A stretch of DNA of 64,000 nt from Methanomicrobiales archaeon (GTDB lineage Archaea; Halobacteriota; Methanomicrobia; Methanomicrobiales; Methanospirillaceae). Shown piece after piece: positions 8,453-16,506 of this stretch. The stretch's first letter is position 1; each line of letters opens with the position of its first letter. Where the stretch lies: assembly GCA_022841205.1 (NCBI GenBank), contig JALHCK010000004.1:1-64000 (forward strand), read 5' to 3'. Both the position numbers and the translations under genes were made by a program. The notes under the pieces were generated by a model. The model searched no databases and was not told where the DNA came from. It worked only from the letters and a program-made list of their open reading frames with translations.

Positions 8453-10602
8453 CCCTCTTCAGGTTTTGAAATCAGGCTGGCACCGGCAAGGTCCCGGAAG
8501 AACCCGGGAAGCCGGTAATAGTCATGGACGGCCATCTCACGAAGCGAAGTTTCGGGCAGTGCGCGGGCGAATTTCCAGACTTCCTGCCCGGGAACCTTCA
8601 GGACGGTGGCGGCATTCTGCATTCCCCTTTTCCTGACCTGCTCGAGCATCCCTGCAACAACAGCCGCGGGCCCTTCCTTTGCCACCATTTTTACTGTTAT
8701 GCCGAAGTCATCATACAGGATCGCCACTTTCCGGGCAGATTCAGCCCGGAGCAGGGCGGCAAGGGTGCTGTTGAACCTTAGTCCCCGGAAAGTCAGGATG
8801 TTCACTTCCGGCCATTTCGGTCCCGGCTTTTCGAGCACATGGAGTGCACCCACACGGAGAGCTGGAAATTCCCCAACGGCCGATGCCAGGAGATCCCGCT
8901 CCCTTGCGGGGAGCGGCAGGACGGACCCTCCCCTTGAGAGGATTTCTTCAATGGCATGGCAGACCACCGGAGAAATACCTGCCTGGCTCCCGGTCCAGAA
9001 GACCTCACTTTGTTCGCCCTCACCTGGGACCACCACCACGAGATCGTGCAGTTCATCGCTCCCGATGCAGGTCCAGCTCTTTCCCCCGAGAGAGAAACTT
9101 GTTTTTCCCCTGGCGGCTACAAACCGGGCGTCGAGTTTTCCCACGACTTCTCCATCGGGGGTTATTGCCCGAAATTCCCCTCCGCCGCTGATGACTGAAA
9201 ATAGGTCTTTCCAGTTGGAACGACCGAATACCTGTTCGGCCCCTTTCCCCGCCATCAGCATGTCACCATCGCGCTCTATCATCTCCATTTCGGCCATATG
9301 CGCGAGAACTGAATCGATCTCCCTTCCCCGGATGGAACTGAAAGGTTTGAGACCCCGGAGGAACCGCCGTATATGAGTCCGCGAAGACCGTCGTTTCCTG
9401 AGAAGTTCGAGGAGGATCTGCTGTGCGAGGACATTGAATGGTTTTTCAGGAGGCCTGAGCGGTTCCACCTCATTCCTGCTCGCTGCCTCGATCACCGCCA
9501 CCATCCAGAGGAGTTCGCCGGCATCCTTCAGTACACAGGCAACATGCGGTGGTTTTCCCCTCCTCCCGCTTCGCCCCATCCGCTGGAGGAACGAAGAGAC
9601 CGAACCCGGAGGGCCGACCTGGACAACCACATCGAGATCCCCGATATCGATGCCGAGCTCAAGGGTGCTGGTACAGATGATGCACGCGCTGCCTTCCTCT
9701 GAAAAAGCCTTCTCTGCTTCCCTGCGGAGGGTGGACGGGAGTGAGGAATGGTGCACCAGCAACTGCTCAACCTTCCCTGAAAGCGCCCTTGTCACGCTCT
9801 CGGCCTCGGACCTGCTGTTGACAAATACCAGCGCTTTTTTTCCGGATATGAGGCGGGCAAGTGCCATCATCCGACGATTATCCTGCCGTTCGACTACAAA
9901 CCTGAAATGTTTTTCCCGTGCCGGTGACGGTATGTGGACCAGGATCCCCCCGTGCCTGTCTCCGGAAAGCCAGGAGAGGATATCCGCGGGATTGCCCACG
10001 GTAGCAGAGAGCCCAATCCGCTGGATCGCCCGGCCTGCCACCCGGTCAAGGCGGTCGAGCAGGACCCGCATCTGAACACCCCGGTCAGATTCGACAAATG
10101 CATGGAGTTCATCTATAACCAGGTAGCGGAGGTTGCAGAGATCGGAAGAGAGGGTGGGCTCCATGAGGAGGACTTCAAGGGATTCGGGAGTAATCATCAG
10201 GATATGGGGGGCCTCCCCGTCCTTCCAGGCACGGCCCCCCTTCGGGACATCCCCGTGCCATTTCGCCAGTTCCAGGCCGTTTGGCAGGCAGAATTCAGCG
10301 AACCGCTCCTCCTGGTCATTGATAAGGGCCTTGAGTGGGGCGATATAGACTGCAGCCACACCGGAAAATGCCCCTTTCATGATACCATCGATTACCGGGA
10401 TGAGCGCCGCTTCTGTCTTTCCGCCAGCGGTCGGGGCGATGACCAGCACATCGTATCCTCCGGCAACCGCTCGGCAGGCTTCTTCCTGGACCGGCCGAAG
10501 CTCGCTCCACCCCAGTCGATGGGAGATAACATCTTTCACTCCCTCATGCAGCCTGGAAAAGGTCTCCATGCTCTCCATTTCCCTGTTGGCGGGCACATTC
10601 AT
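8446..10602 (-). CDS. DEAD/DEAH-box helicase, Lhr-like (718 aa)
   Basis: Superfamily 2 nucleic-acid helicase. Motif I is APTAGGKTEA (about 56-65), motif II DELHAF, motif III SATVGNP, motif V STLELGIDIGDLDVVVQVG, and motif VI QRMGRSGRRG. The DExH form 'DELH', together with 'SxLELGIDIGxxDxVxQxGxPxS', matches the Lhr/ski2-like archaeal group. A winged-helix-like segment follows (about 390-450), and a C-terminal domain fills the rest. It is shorter than classical Lhr (about 850-900 aa), so it is an Lhr-like paralogue. The likely role is DNA repair or replication restart, by inference. Later ATGs (codons 9 and 12) could also be starts. Two palindromes lie upstream. Confidence 0.88.
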   Translation of the reverse strand: MNVPANREMESMETFSRLHEGVKDVISHRLGWSELRPVQEEACRAVAGGYDVLVIAPTAGGKTEAALIPVIDGIMKGAFSGVAAVYIAPLKALINDQEERFAEFCLPNGLELAKWHGDVPKGGRAWKDGEAPHILMITPESLEVLLMEPTLSSDLCNLRYLVIDELHAFVESDRGVQMRVLLDRLDRVAGRAIQRIGLSATVGNPADILSWLSGDRHGGILVHIPSPAREKHFRFVVERQDNRRMMALARLISGKKALVFVNSRSEAESVTRALSGKVEQLLVHHSSLPSTLRREAEKAFSEEGSACIICTSTLELGIDIGDLDVVVQVGPPGSVSSFLQRMGRSGRRGKPPHVACVLKDAGELLWMVAVIEAASRNEVEPLRPPEKPFNVLAQQILLELLRKRRSSRTHIRRFLRGLKPFSSIRGREIDSVLAHMAEMEMIERDGDMLMAGKGAEQVFGRSNWKDLFSVISGGGEFRAITPDGEVVGKLDARFVAARGKTSFSLGGKSWTCIGSDELHDLVVVVPGEGEQSEVFWTGSQAGISPVVCHAIEEILSRGGSVLPLPARERDLLASAVGEFPALRVGALHVLEKPGPKWPEVNILTFRGLRFNSTLAALLRAESARKVAILYDDFGITVKMVAKEGPAAVVAGMLEQVRKRGMQNAATVLKVPGQEVWKFARALPETSLREMAVHDYYRLPGFFRDLAGASLISKPEEGP

Positions 10603-10638
10603 GTGGCTTTCGGCCTTCCGGTAATGACTTGAAAGGAG

Positions 10639-10682
10639 TCCTGAATATCAGGAGGTTTGCCTCGTCAGCCAGGTGTACCTGG
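10639..10682. promoter_or_regulatory. Two adjacent palindromes upstream of the helicase gene
   Basis: TCCTGA-ATA-TCAGGA (10639-10653) and CCAGGT-GT-ACCTGG (10669-10682) are both perfect inverted repeats, in the 105-nt gap between ubiX and the helicase. They could be operators for the helicase gene. The second could also act as a hairpin at the 3' end of ubiX. Confidence 0.35.
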
Positions 10683-10707
10683 TTGCTCCACTGAAAAGAT
10701 CGGTGCA

Positions 10708-11274
10708 TCAGGAAAGTGGCTCATCCTTCCACCGGCTATAAAGGTGATGTTCTATATGAAAGACGTCCAGTGTTTTCCCGACTATATGATCGATCAGTTC
10801 ACCGATATCCTTCGGGCGATGGTAGAAGCCCGGCGCTGCCGGAAGGATCGTTGCTCCGGCCCCGGTGAGAGTGAGCATATTCCGGATCTGGATCGCATTC
10901 AGGGGCGTCTCGCGGGGGACCAGCACGAGTGGTCGCCGTTCCTTGAGCGTGCAGTCTGCGGCCCGGAGTAACAGGTTGTCGGCAAACCCGCAGGCAATAC
11001 CGGCCAGGGTCTTCATGCTGCAGGGGAGCACCACCATGCCGAGGTTCCGGTAGCCGCCACTGGCAAGGGGAGAGGTGAAATCAAAGCAGTCATGGTACCT
11101 CGTAGCAAGACCGATGACCTCATCCTCGGAAAAGGGCGTTTCCAGTCCCACCATCTTTCCGGCCATGTCGGTCATGACCAGATCGGACTCAATTTTTTGA
11201 TCCCTGAGCACTTCGAGCATCCTGATGCCGTAGATGATGCCGCTCGCCCCCGACAGGCCCACAATCAGACGCAT
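10708..11274 (-). CDS. ubiX: Flavin prenyltransferase UbiX (188 aa)
   Basis: Makes prenylated FMN, the cofactor of UbiD-type decarboxylases, from reduced FMN and dimethylallyl phosphate. The N-terminal VGLSGASGIIYG nucleotide loop, the mid-protein VLPCSMKTLAGIACG, the RPLVLVPRETPL strand and the C-terminal AAPGFYHRP are diagnostic of the UbiX/Pad1 family, and the length is normal. No ubiD lies in this window. The gene is in the same direction as the helicase and follows the thioredoxin locus by about 70 nt. Confidence 0.95.
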   Translation of the reverse strand: MRLIVGLSGASGIIYGIRMLEVLRDQKIESDLVMTDMAGKMVGLETPFSEDEVIGLATRYHDCFDFTSPLASGGYRNLGMVVLPCSMKTLAGIACGFADNLLLRAADCTLKERRPLVLVPRETPLNAIQIRNMLTLTGAGATILPAAPGFYHRPKDIGELIDHIVGKTLDVFHIEHHLYSRWKDEPLS

Positions 11275-11347
11275 TGGGTATTCCTTCCAACCTTAGTATC
11301 CTGCCGGCTGAAATAAAAGGATGGTCCGGTCCCTCATTGGTGTTTTT

Positions 11348-11752
11348 TTAGAGAAGCCCGAACACTTTATAGATCCTGGCCTTCAGCGTATCTTTCGGAT
11401 ATGCGCCGACCACCACATCGGCCACCTGTCCACCGGAAAACAGGATGATCGTGGGAATTGCAGAAATTCCAAAACCTGAGGCGATCCCGGGATTCCGGTC
11501 AGTATTGCACTTGGCAAATGTCACCCTGTCGCCAAGTTCCCGGGCCAGTTCTTCGATTACCGGCCCTACCATCCGGCATGGTCCGCACCATTCGGCCCAG
11601 AAATCAACCACCAGGAAGCGGTGGGTTCCAAGCATGCTCTGAAAGTTCGTGCCATCAACCGGATGAACCCTGAATTCCTGTTTCGGCGGGTGAAGCCGCT
11701 CTTCCAAATCGCGCAGCTTCTTTTCCCGGATCCGATGGAGTTCATCGTCCAT
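11348..11752 (-). CDS. trxA: Thioredoxin with a charged N-terminal extension (134 aa)
   Basis: Thiol-disulfide reductant. The active site WCGPC sits in DFWAEWCGPCRMVGP, the cis-proline loop is AIPTIILF, and the fold is complete. About 35 residues precede the thioredoxin fold (MDDELHRIREKKLRDLEERL...), a charged helix common on thioredoxins in this order. The frame is open up to an ATG at 11827. However, a TATA-like TATAATAATAG (11831-11841, minus strand) would start transcription near 11808, inside that extension, so I prefer 11752. It is divergent from the tRNA gene. Confidence 0.88.
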   Translation of the reverse strand: MDDELHRIREKKLRDLEERLHPPKQEFRVHPVDGTNFQSMLGTHRFLVVDFWAEWCGPCRMVGPVIEELARELGDRVTFAKCNTDRNPGIASGFGISAIPTIILFSGGQVADVVVGAYPKDTLKARIYKVFGLL

Positions 11753-11810
11753 GAGACAATGATTTGGGTTCCGGTCACTTAATGGCTGTCCCGGTTCCCG
11801 AACGAGAGCA

Positions 11811-11841
11811 AAGTATATCTTCCGCAATAATCTATTATTAT
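11811..11841. promoter_or_regulatory. Divergent promoter region: thioredoxin (-) and initiator tRNA (+)
   Basis: AAGTATATCT (11811-11820) lies 32-41 nt upstream of the tRNA on the plus strand. TATAATAATAG on the minus strand (11841-11831) faces the thioredoxin gene. Each is a reasonable archaeal TATA element, and the two overlap back to back. Confidence 0.4.
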
Positions 11842-11851
11842 ACTCCTGAAC

Positions 11852-11926
11852 AGCGAGGTGGGGTAGTCAGGATATCCCGACGGGCTCATAACCCGTAGAT
11901 CGATGGTTCAAATCCATCCCTCGCTA
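11852..11926 (+). tRNA. Initiator tRNA-Met (CAT anticodon)
   Basis: A complete cloverleaf can be drawn. The acceptor AGCGAGG pairs with CCTCGCT, followed by discriminator A. The anticodon arm is ACGGG-CTCATAA-CCCGT, and the T arm is GATGG-TTCAAAT-CCATC. The three consecutive G-C pairs in the anticodon stem and the A1-T72 end mark it as the initiator rather than elongator tRNA-Met. No intron is seen, and the 3' CCA is not encoded. The last 19 bases overlap the 3' end of purF on the other strand. Confidence 0.95.
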
Positions 11927-13371
11927 TCCTTTTCGCATGGAACGCTATCTTTTTCTTCGTATCTTTCCAGCTTGGTCTGGTAGGTCCCGGTCAGGAAATC
12001 GACCCTGGAGAATTGGGATTCTTCACCTGGAATATCGACAGGGTAGCATCCGGTAAGGCATCCCATGCAGAGATCCTTCCGGGGAATCCCTATGGCCTCG
12101 ACCAGGGCATCCAGGGATATATGGTGGAGGCTGCTTGCGATGATTCGCTTTCGCACCTCTTCCTCGTCCCGTTCAGTTGCTATCAGCTCCTCACGGGTCG
12201 GCACATCCACCCCGAGGTAGCAGGGAGCCCTGATGGCTGGGGATCCAACCCGCACATGTACCTCCTTTGCCCCTGCATCGCGGATAATCCCGATAATACG
12301 GCGGGATGTGGTTCCCCTGACAATGCTGTCATCCACCAGCACCACCGACTTATCCTTGAGGTGGTCCCGTATCGGGTTCAGCTTGATCCTGACCGCCATC
12401 TCCCGTTCTTTCTGGGAAGGCATGATGAATGTCCGTCCCATGTACCTGTTCTTCATCAGGCTCTCCACAAACGGGATCTTTGACTGCTGGGAATACCCGA
12501 TGGCATACGCCGTCCCGGAATCGGGTACCGGGCAGACCGAATCGGCCTGAACCGGCGACTCCTCGGAGAGTTTCGCCCCGATAGTCCGCCGGACATCATA
12601 GACCAGCGCACCGTCTATCACCGCATCCGCCCGCGCAAAATAGATGTACTCGAAGATGCAGTGAGCTTTTCGTTCGGCGACGGCAATCTGCATGGTACGC
12701 ATCCCGTTTTCATCGATACACACCAGTTCGCCGGGGTTAACATCCCTAAGCAGGGTGCCGCCGAGAGCATCGATAGCAACGCTCTCTGATGCGATAACAA
12801 CTCCCTGACCGGTCTTGCCGATGCACATCGGCTTGATCCCCAGGGGATCGCGGAAACCGTAGAGCACGCCGTCAATCATCATGACGACCGAAAACGATCC
12901 CCGCAGGAGCCGCATGCAGCGATGGACTGCATCCTCGACACAACCTGAATTGCTCAATTCTTCGGTGATGACCTTGGCGATGAGCTCGGTATCCGTTGTC
13001 GTCAGGAAGATCTGGCCCTGGCATTCATACTCCTCACGGAGTTCGCGGTCATTCACCAGGTTGCCGTTGTTGGCGATGGAAATGATATGGTCCCTGTAGA
13101 CAAAATTGAAGGGCTGTATATTCTCCGGCCGGTTAGCCCCTTTTACCGGGTAACGGACGTGCCCGATTCCGACAGTGCCTTCCAGTCCGTTCAGTATCTC
13201 AGAGTTGAAAATTTCTGCGACCAGGCCCTTCCCTTTATGCAAATGGAACCGGGTTCCATCGAAGGTTGAAATTCCGGCGCTCTCCTGCCCCCGGTGCTGT
13301 AGGGCGTAAAGAGCAAAATAGAGTGAGAATGATACACCGCCAGCATCCCTGATGCCAACGATTCCGCACAT
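11908..13371 (-). CDS. purF: Amidophosphoribosyltransferase (487 aa)
   Basis: First committed step of purine synthesis: PRPP plus glutamine gives phosphoribosylamine. After Met removal, Cys2 (MCGIVGIRDAGG) is the N-terminal nucleophile of the glutaminase domain. The C-terminal half is a PRPP-binding phosphoribosyltransferase domain with VVLVDDSIVRGTTS. The tail CMGCLTGCYPVDIP has the cysteines typical of PurF. Length is normal. The gene is downstream of L37e/Sm by 9 nt, so it probably belongs to that operon. Its last codons overlap the T arm of the tRNA gene. Confidence 0.96.
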   Translation of the reverse strand: MCGIVGIRDAGGVSFSLYFALYALQHRGQESAGISTFDGTRFHLHKGKGLVAEIFNSEILNGLEGTVGIGHVRYPVKGANRPENIQPFNFVYRDHIISIANNGNLVNDRELREEYECQGQIFLTTTDTELIAKVITEELSNSGCVEDAVHRCMRLLRGSFSVVMMIDGVLYGFRDPLGIKPMCIGKTGQGVVIASESVAIDALGGTLLRDVNPGELVCIDENGMRTMQIAVAERKAHCIFEYIYFARADAVIDGALVYDVRRTIGAKLSEESPVQADSVCPVPDSGTAYAIGYSQQSKIPFVESLMKNRYMGRTFIMPSQKEREMAVRIKLNPIRDHLKDKSVVLVDDSIVRGTTSRRIIGIIRDAGAKEVHVRVGSPAIRAPCYLGVDVPTREELIATERDEEEVRKRIIASSLHHISLDALVEAIGIPRKDLCMGCLTGCYPVDIPGEESQFSRVDFLTGTYQTKLERYEEKDSVPCEKDSEGWI

Positions 13372-13380
13372 GATCAGCCT

Positions 13381-13563
13381 CTAGTGGGTAGGGATCTTTG
13401 GTCTCTTGTTTACCCACCTGTAGTGCCGAATCCTTGTACTTTTTCCAAATCCGCAGGCAGAACATACCCGGTGCCGCAGGTGGAAGGAGATGCTCCCGCA
13501 CCGCCTGCAGGCGATATGCGTCTTGCCCGACCGCTTTCCCATTGACGGAGTGCCTTTTGACAT
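13381..13563 (-). CDS. rpl37e: Ribosomal protein L37e (60 aa)
   Basis: Zinc-ribbon protein of the large ribosomal subunit. The opening MSKGTPSMGKR is followed by the two zinc knuckles CRRCG and CSACGFG separated by SISFHLRHRV. This is the standard archaeal/eukaryotic L37e pattern and size. It follows the Sm-like protein gene by 22 nt, an arrangement conserved in archaea, and precedes purF. Confidence 0.96.
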   Translation of the reverse strand: MSKGTPSMGKRSGKTHIACRRCGSISFHLRHRVCSACGFGKSTRIRHYRWVNKRPKIPTH

Positions 13564-13585
13564 ATCAATTCACCTCTCGCACGAC

Positions 13586-13816
13586 TCATTCCACAGATGG
13601 AGAAATGTAGATAACATTGTCACCGCGGACAATCAGAGTTCCGACACCGCGTACCTGACCACCCTCGACAACCTCTTCTGCCTTGTCCAAAACAAGGTTC
13701 ATATGGACATCGTACCCCTGCAATATGCCCCGAAGTTCCCTGCCGCCCTTGAGGGAGACGATTACTGGCTGCCGGTTCAGCACCTGATCCAAAATATCCA
13801 ACGGCCGCTTTGTCAT
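13586..13816 (-). CDS. Sm-like archaeal protein (76 aa)
   Basis: LSm-fold RNA-binding protein that forms heptameric rings on U-rich RNA. Sm1 is LKGGRELRGILQGYDVHMNL with the key D-x-H-M-N, and Sm2 is VRGDNVIYI. I use the ATG at 13816. The frame is open to 13945, but a TATA-like GTTTAAGTATCC (minus strand, 13880-13870) places the transcript start near 13848, and the Sm fold begins right after 13816. It heads the Sm-L37e-purF operon. Confidence 0.93.
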   Translation of the reverse strand: MTKRPLDILDQVLNRQPVIVSLKGGRELRGILQGYDVHMNLVLDKAEEVVEGGQVRGVGTLIVRGDNVIYISPSVE

Positions 13817-13993
13817 ACGCAATCCCAGTTGTCCATCACTTTGGAGTAATAAATGTGCGTGGGAAGGATACTTAAACCTTGGCGAGCGACCCTTGATCGA
13901 CCCGTATGGCAATGGCTTCCGTATGCACGTAATCACGTATGCCACCCATCCTGAAATGCTTTTTCATCACCGGATAATAACGGTTATAAGAAC

Positions 13994-14491
13994 ATGGCAA
14001 GAATAACCGGAAAGAAGCGGCACAATATCAGGAAGTCGCAGATTACATCCCTCTATACATCGCTTGAAGAGGAGATCGGGGCATCATCACGGCTTTTTTA
14101 CAGAGAGGGGGTGGAGCGTCTCGAAACGAGCGCCGGAACCGTGTTGTACCTCATCGATAAGATACCTGAGCTCATGGAGCGGGACGGATGGGTGTTTCCC
14201 ACGTTAAAGGGACTCCTTGAACACCCGTTTCCCGAACGAAAGGTAGTCGTTGATAGCGGCGCGGTACCGTTTGTCGTGAATGGAGCCGATATCATGCGCC
14301 CCGGGATCGTCACTGTTACTGATGACATCCGGACCGGAAAACCAGTACAGATCGTTGAAGAGCGGCATGGCAAACCCCTTGCCATCGGAATTGCACTCTT
14401 TGATGCAGGTGAACTCCGTGCAAAGACCTCGGGAAAAGTGGTAAAGACCATACATTATATCGGGGACGACCTCTGGAACCTTGAGTTCTGA
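13994..14491 (+). CDS. PUA-domain RNA-binding protein, MCT-1/Tma20-like (165 aa)
   Basis: Predicted translation-related RNA-binding protein. The N-terminal half (about 1-75) is the DUF1947/pre-PUA domain, with LIDKIPELMERDGWVFPTL. The C-terminal PUA domain (about 78-160) shows VVVDSGAVPFVVNGADIMRPG and GKPLAIGIALFDA. Eukaryotic MCT-1 and Tma20 act in initiation and ribosome recycling; the archaeal role is inferred. A GGTTATAAG element ends 5 nt before the ATG. It is divergent from the Sm-L37e-purF operon. Confidence 0.9.
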   Translation: MARITGKKRHNIRKSQITSLYTSLEEEIGASSRLFYREGVERLETSAGTVLYLIDKIPELMERDGWVFPTLKGLLEHPFPERKVVVDSGAVPFVVNGADIMRPGIVTVTDDIRTGKPVQIVEERHGKPLAIGIALFDAGELRAKTSGKVVKTIHYIGDDLWNLEF

Positions 14492-14584
14492 CCGCCAGTG
14501 GATACGCCCCGGGAATTACCTGTCCAATCCGGCCATTTTAAAAAAAGAGATACTATTAAATAAAAACCAATAGACAATTTTGCT

Positions 14585-14956
14585 ATGGTAAAATTTCTTG
14601 ATTCGCTCCTGGGAAAGTCTACCCCCTCCACTGAGGATGACTACATGGACCTTGACCTTGAAGCCTTTGAGGAACCAGAGGCCGGGGCCCCGGCAATGTT
14701 TGTCAAGATCGCGGTAATCGGCGATATCAAAGAAAGTCCCCGGGTAAAAGATGAGATCTACAACGGAAATATCGTGATCATGGATATCTCACGTCTGAAA
14801 ATGGACAAGGTCATGTATGAACGGGTCGTGAAGGACATGAAAGAAGTGGCCAGGGATGTCAATGGAGACATTATCGGACTTGGTGACCAGCACTATGTCG
14901 TCGTCACTCCCAACTCGGTGAAGATCTCGCGGGACAAGATCGGCGGGGTCGAATAG
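14585..14956 (+). CDS. sepF: Archaeal cell-division protein SepF (123 aa)
   Basis: Membrane anchor of FtsZ in archaea lacking FtsA. The N-terminal amphipathic segment MVKFLDSLLG is the membrane-targeting sequence, followed by an acidic linker (about 15-38) and the SepF core with NGNIVIMDISRL and ARDVNGDIIGLG. Length and layout match archaeal SepF. A TATA-like ACTATTAAATAAAA (14552-14565) is so close to the ATG that the transcript must have almost no leader. The next gene begins right after the stop codon. Confidence 0.94.
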   Translation: MVKFLDSLLGKSTPSTEDDYMDLDLEAFEEPEAGAPAMFVKIAVIGDIKESPRVKDEIYNGNIVIMDISRLKMDKVMYERVVKDMKEVARDVNGDIIGLGDQHYVVVTPNSVKISRDKIGGVE

Positions 14957-15499
14957 GTGCGGACAGTTGTCCCCGGACCATGCCCTGTCTGCAATACCGA
15001 GATACAATACCTGTACCATACCGAGAACATCCCCTATTTTTCCGAACTCCTGATTATTTCTGCAAACTGCCCCGCCTGCGGATGGCGGTTCATCGACACG
15101 CAACTCCTCAGGAACGCAGAGCCGTCCCGGTGGGAACTTCCCATCGAATCTCCTGATGACATGTGCATCAGGGTAGTGCGGAGCATGACCGGTGTGATTT
15201 CCATTCCCGAGCTCGGGGTCAGGATCGATCCGGGCCCCGCCTGTGAAGGCTTTGTCTCAAACGTGGAGGGGGTTTTAAACCGGGTAGAGGCCGTACTCGA
15301 CAACCTCTGTTCATGGGCCGATACCGATGAAGAACGGGATCGGGTCTGTCTCCTGAAAGATCGCCTGAACGAGGTCAGGGATGGCACCCTCCCGGTCACC
15401 CTGGTCATCGAGGATCTTTCCGGGAACAGTGCAATCATTGCCGACCATGCACGGGTCTTCCGGATTGAAAAGATATCCGGAGAACAGGGAGAAGAATAG
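14957..15499 (+). CDS. ZPR1-type zinc-finger protein (180 aa)
   Basis: Contains one ZPR1 zinc finger: CPVC near the start, then ENIPYFSELLIISANCPACG, i.e. CxxC-x(about 29)-CxxC. An alpha/beta region about 70-170 follows, with RVVRSMTGVISIPELGV and GFVSNVEGVLNR, as in archaeal ZPR1 homologues of about 180 aa. Eukaryotic ZPR1 binds eEF1A. The archaeal role is unproven, but a translation-factor link is a reasonable inference. The start is GTG at 14957, immediately after the sepF stop, so translation is coupled. Confidence 0.9.
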   Translation: MRTVVPGPCPVCNTEIQYLYHTENIPYFSELLIISANCPACGWRFIDTQLLRNAEPSRWELPIESPDDMCIRVVRSMTGVISIPELGVRIDPGPACEGFVSNVEGVLNRVEAVLDNLCSWADTDEERDRVCLLKDRLNEVRDGTLPVTLVIEDLSGNSAIIADHARVFRIEKISGEQGEE

Positions 15500-15510
15500 G
15501 GGGGATTTGT

Positions 15511-16506
15511 TCAGGAAAAGGGGATACCATTTAGGGATATACCCGGATCACGGACGATGCTCCCGACGACCGATGCGTCAGGAACTTCCCTGACAATATC
15601 CGGGATGTTTTCCTCCGGCGCGATAATGGCATATCCCATTCCCATGTTGAATGTCCGGTACATCTCATCCCGGTCGATACTGCCGTTTTCCTGAATCCAT
15701 CGGAAGACTTCCGGTACCGGCAACGGGGTATCAAACGAGAAACCAAATCTTGTCAGGCGGGGAAAGTTGAGCAGCCCGCCGCCGGTGACGTGGCACATGC
15801 CGGAGACGGTGGCCATCCTGCACGCCCTGAGCGCTTCCGCATATATCCGGGTGGGCACAAGCAGCTCCTGGCCAAGCGTCTTCCCATTGGAAAGCCGCTC
15901 CTCCCACGCATCACGGGCATCTGCAACGCGCCGTGCGAGTGTGAGCCCGTTGCTGTGGACACCTGAAGATGGCACTCCGAGAATGAGATCGCCGGGCCGG
16001 ATCGCATCCCCGGTAACGATCCGTTCCTTCTCCTGGATTCCAAGACAGGTGCCGGCGAGATCGAGGCCGTTGACCATCCCCTTCAGGGTTGCCGTCTCGC
16101 CTCCGACAATGTCGATGTTTGCCTGGCGGGCCCCCTCGTTTAATCCCCTGCCGATTTGCTCCATCTTCGGAATATGGATCTCATCGGCGGCAATGTAATC
16201 GACGAAGGCCACCGGTTCGATATTCATGACATAGAGGTCGTTGACGTTCATTGCGATGCAATCGATACCGATAGTCCTCCAGTCCTGCATCCGGTCCGCA
16301 ACAAGCATCTTCGTCCCCACTCCGTCAACGGTAAGTGCCAGTACACGGGTCCCGCAATCGATAAGGCCGGCAAAGTGACCGACACCGCCCATCATGGCGA
16401 CCGGACCGGACCGGCGGAATGTCAGCGCCCGGACAAGGGCGGATATTCCTTCCGCTTCACGGGAGATGTCCACACCCGATTCCCGGTAGGAGAAATGTTC
16501 AGGCAT
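15511..16506 (-). CDS. purM: Phosphoribosylformylglycinamidine cyclo-ligase (331 aa)
   Basis: Fifth purine step: closes FGAM to AIR using ATP. The family pattern SYRESGVDI opens the protein, followed by GGVGHFAGLIDCG, the conserved DGVGTKMLVAD, MNVNDLYVM, and GGGLLNFPRL. The ATG at 16506 follows CCGAGGAGGACG, a strong ribosome-binding site; an upstream in-frame ATG at 16578 would extend into lysC. The first 8 nt overlap the end of lysC, so the two are probably one transcript. Confidence 0.95.
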   Translation of the reverse strand: MPEHFSYRESGVDISREAEGISALVRALTFRRSGPVAMMGGVGHFAGLIDCGTRVLALTVDGVGTKMLVADRMQDWRTIGIDCIAMNVNDLYVMNIEPVAFVDYIAADEIHIPKMEQIGRGLNEGARQANIDIVGGETATLKGMVNGLDLAGTCLGIQEKERIVTGDAIRPGDLILGVPSSGVHSNGLTLARRVADARDAWEERLSNGKTLGQELLVPTRIYAEALRACRMATVSGMCHVTGGGLLNFPRLTRFGFSFDTPLPVPEVFRWIQENGSIDRDEMYRTFNMGMGYAIIAPEENIPDIVREVPDASVVGSIVRDPGISLNGIPFS

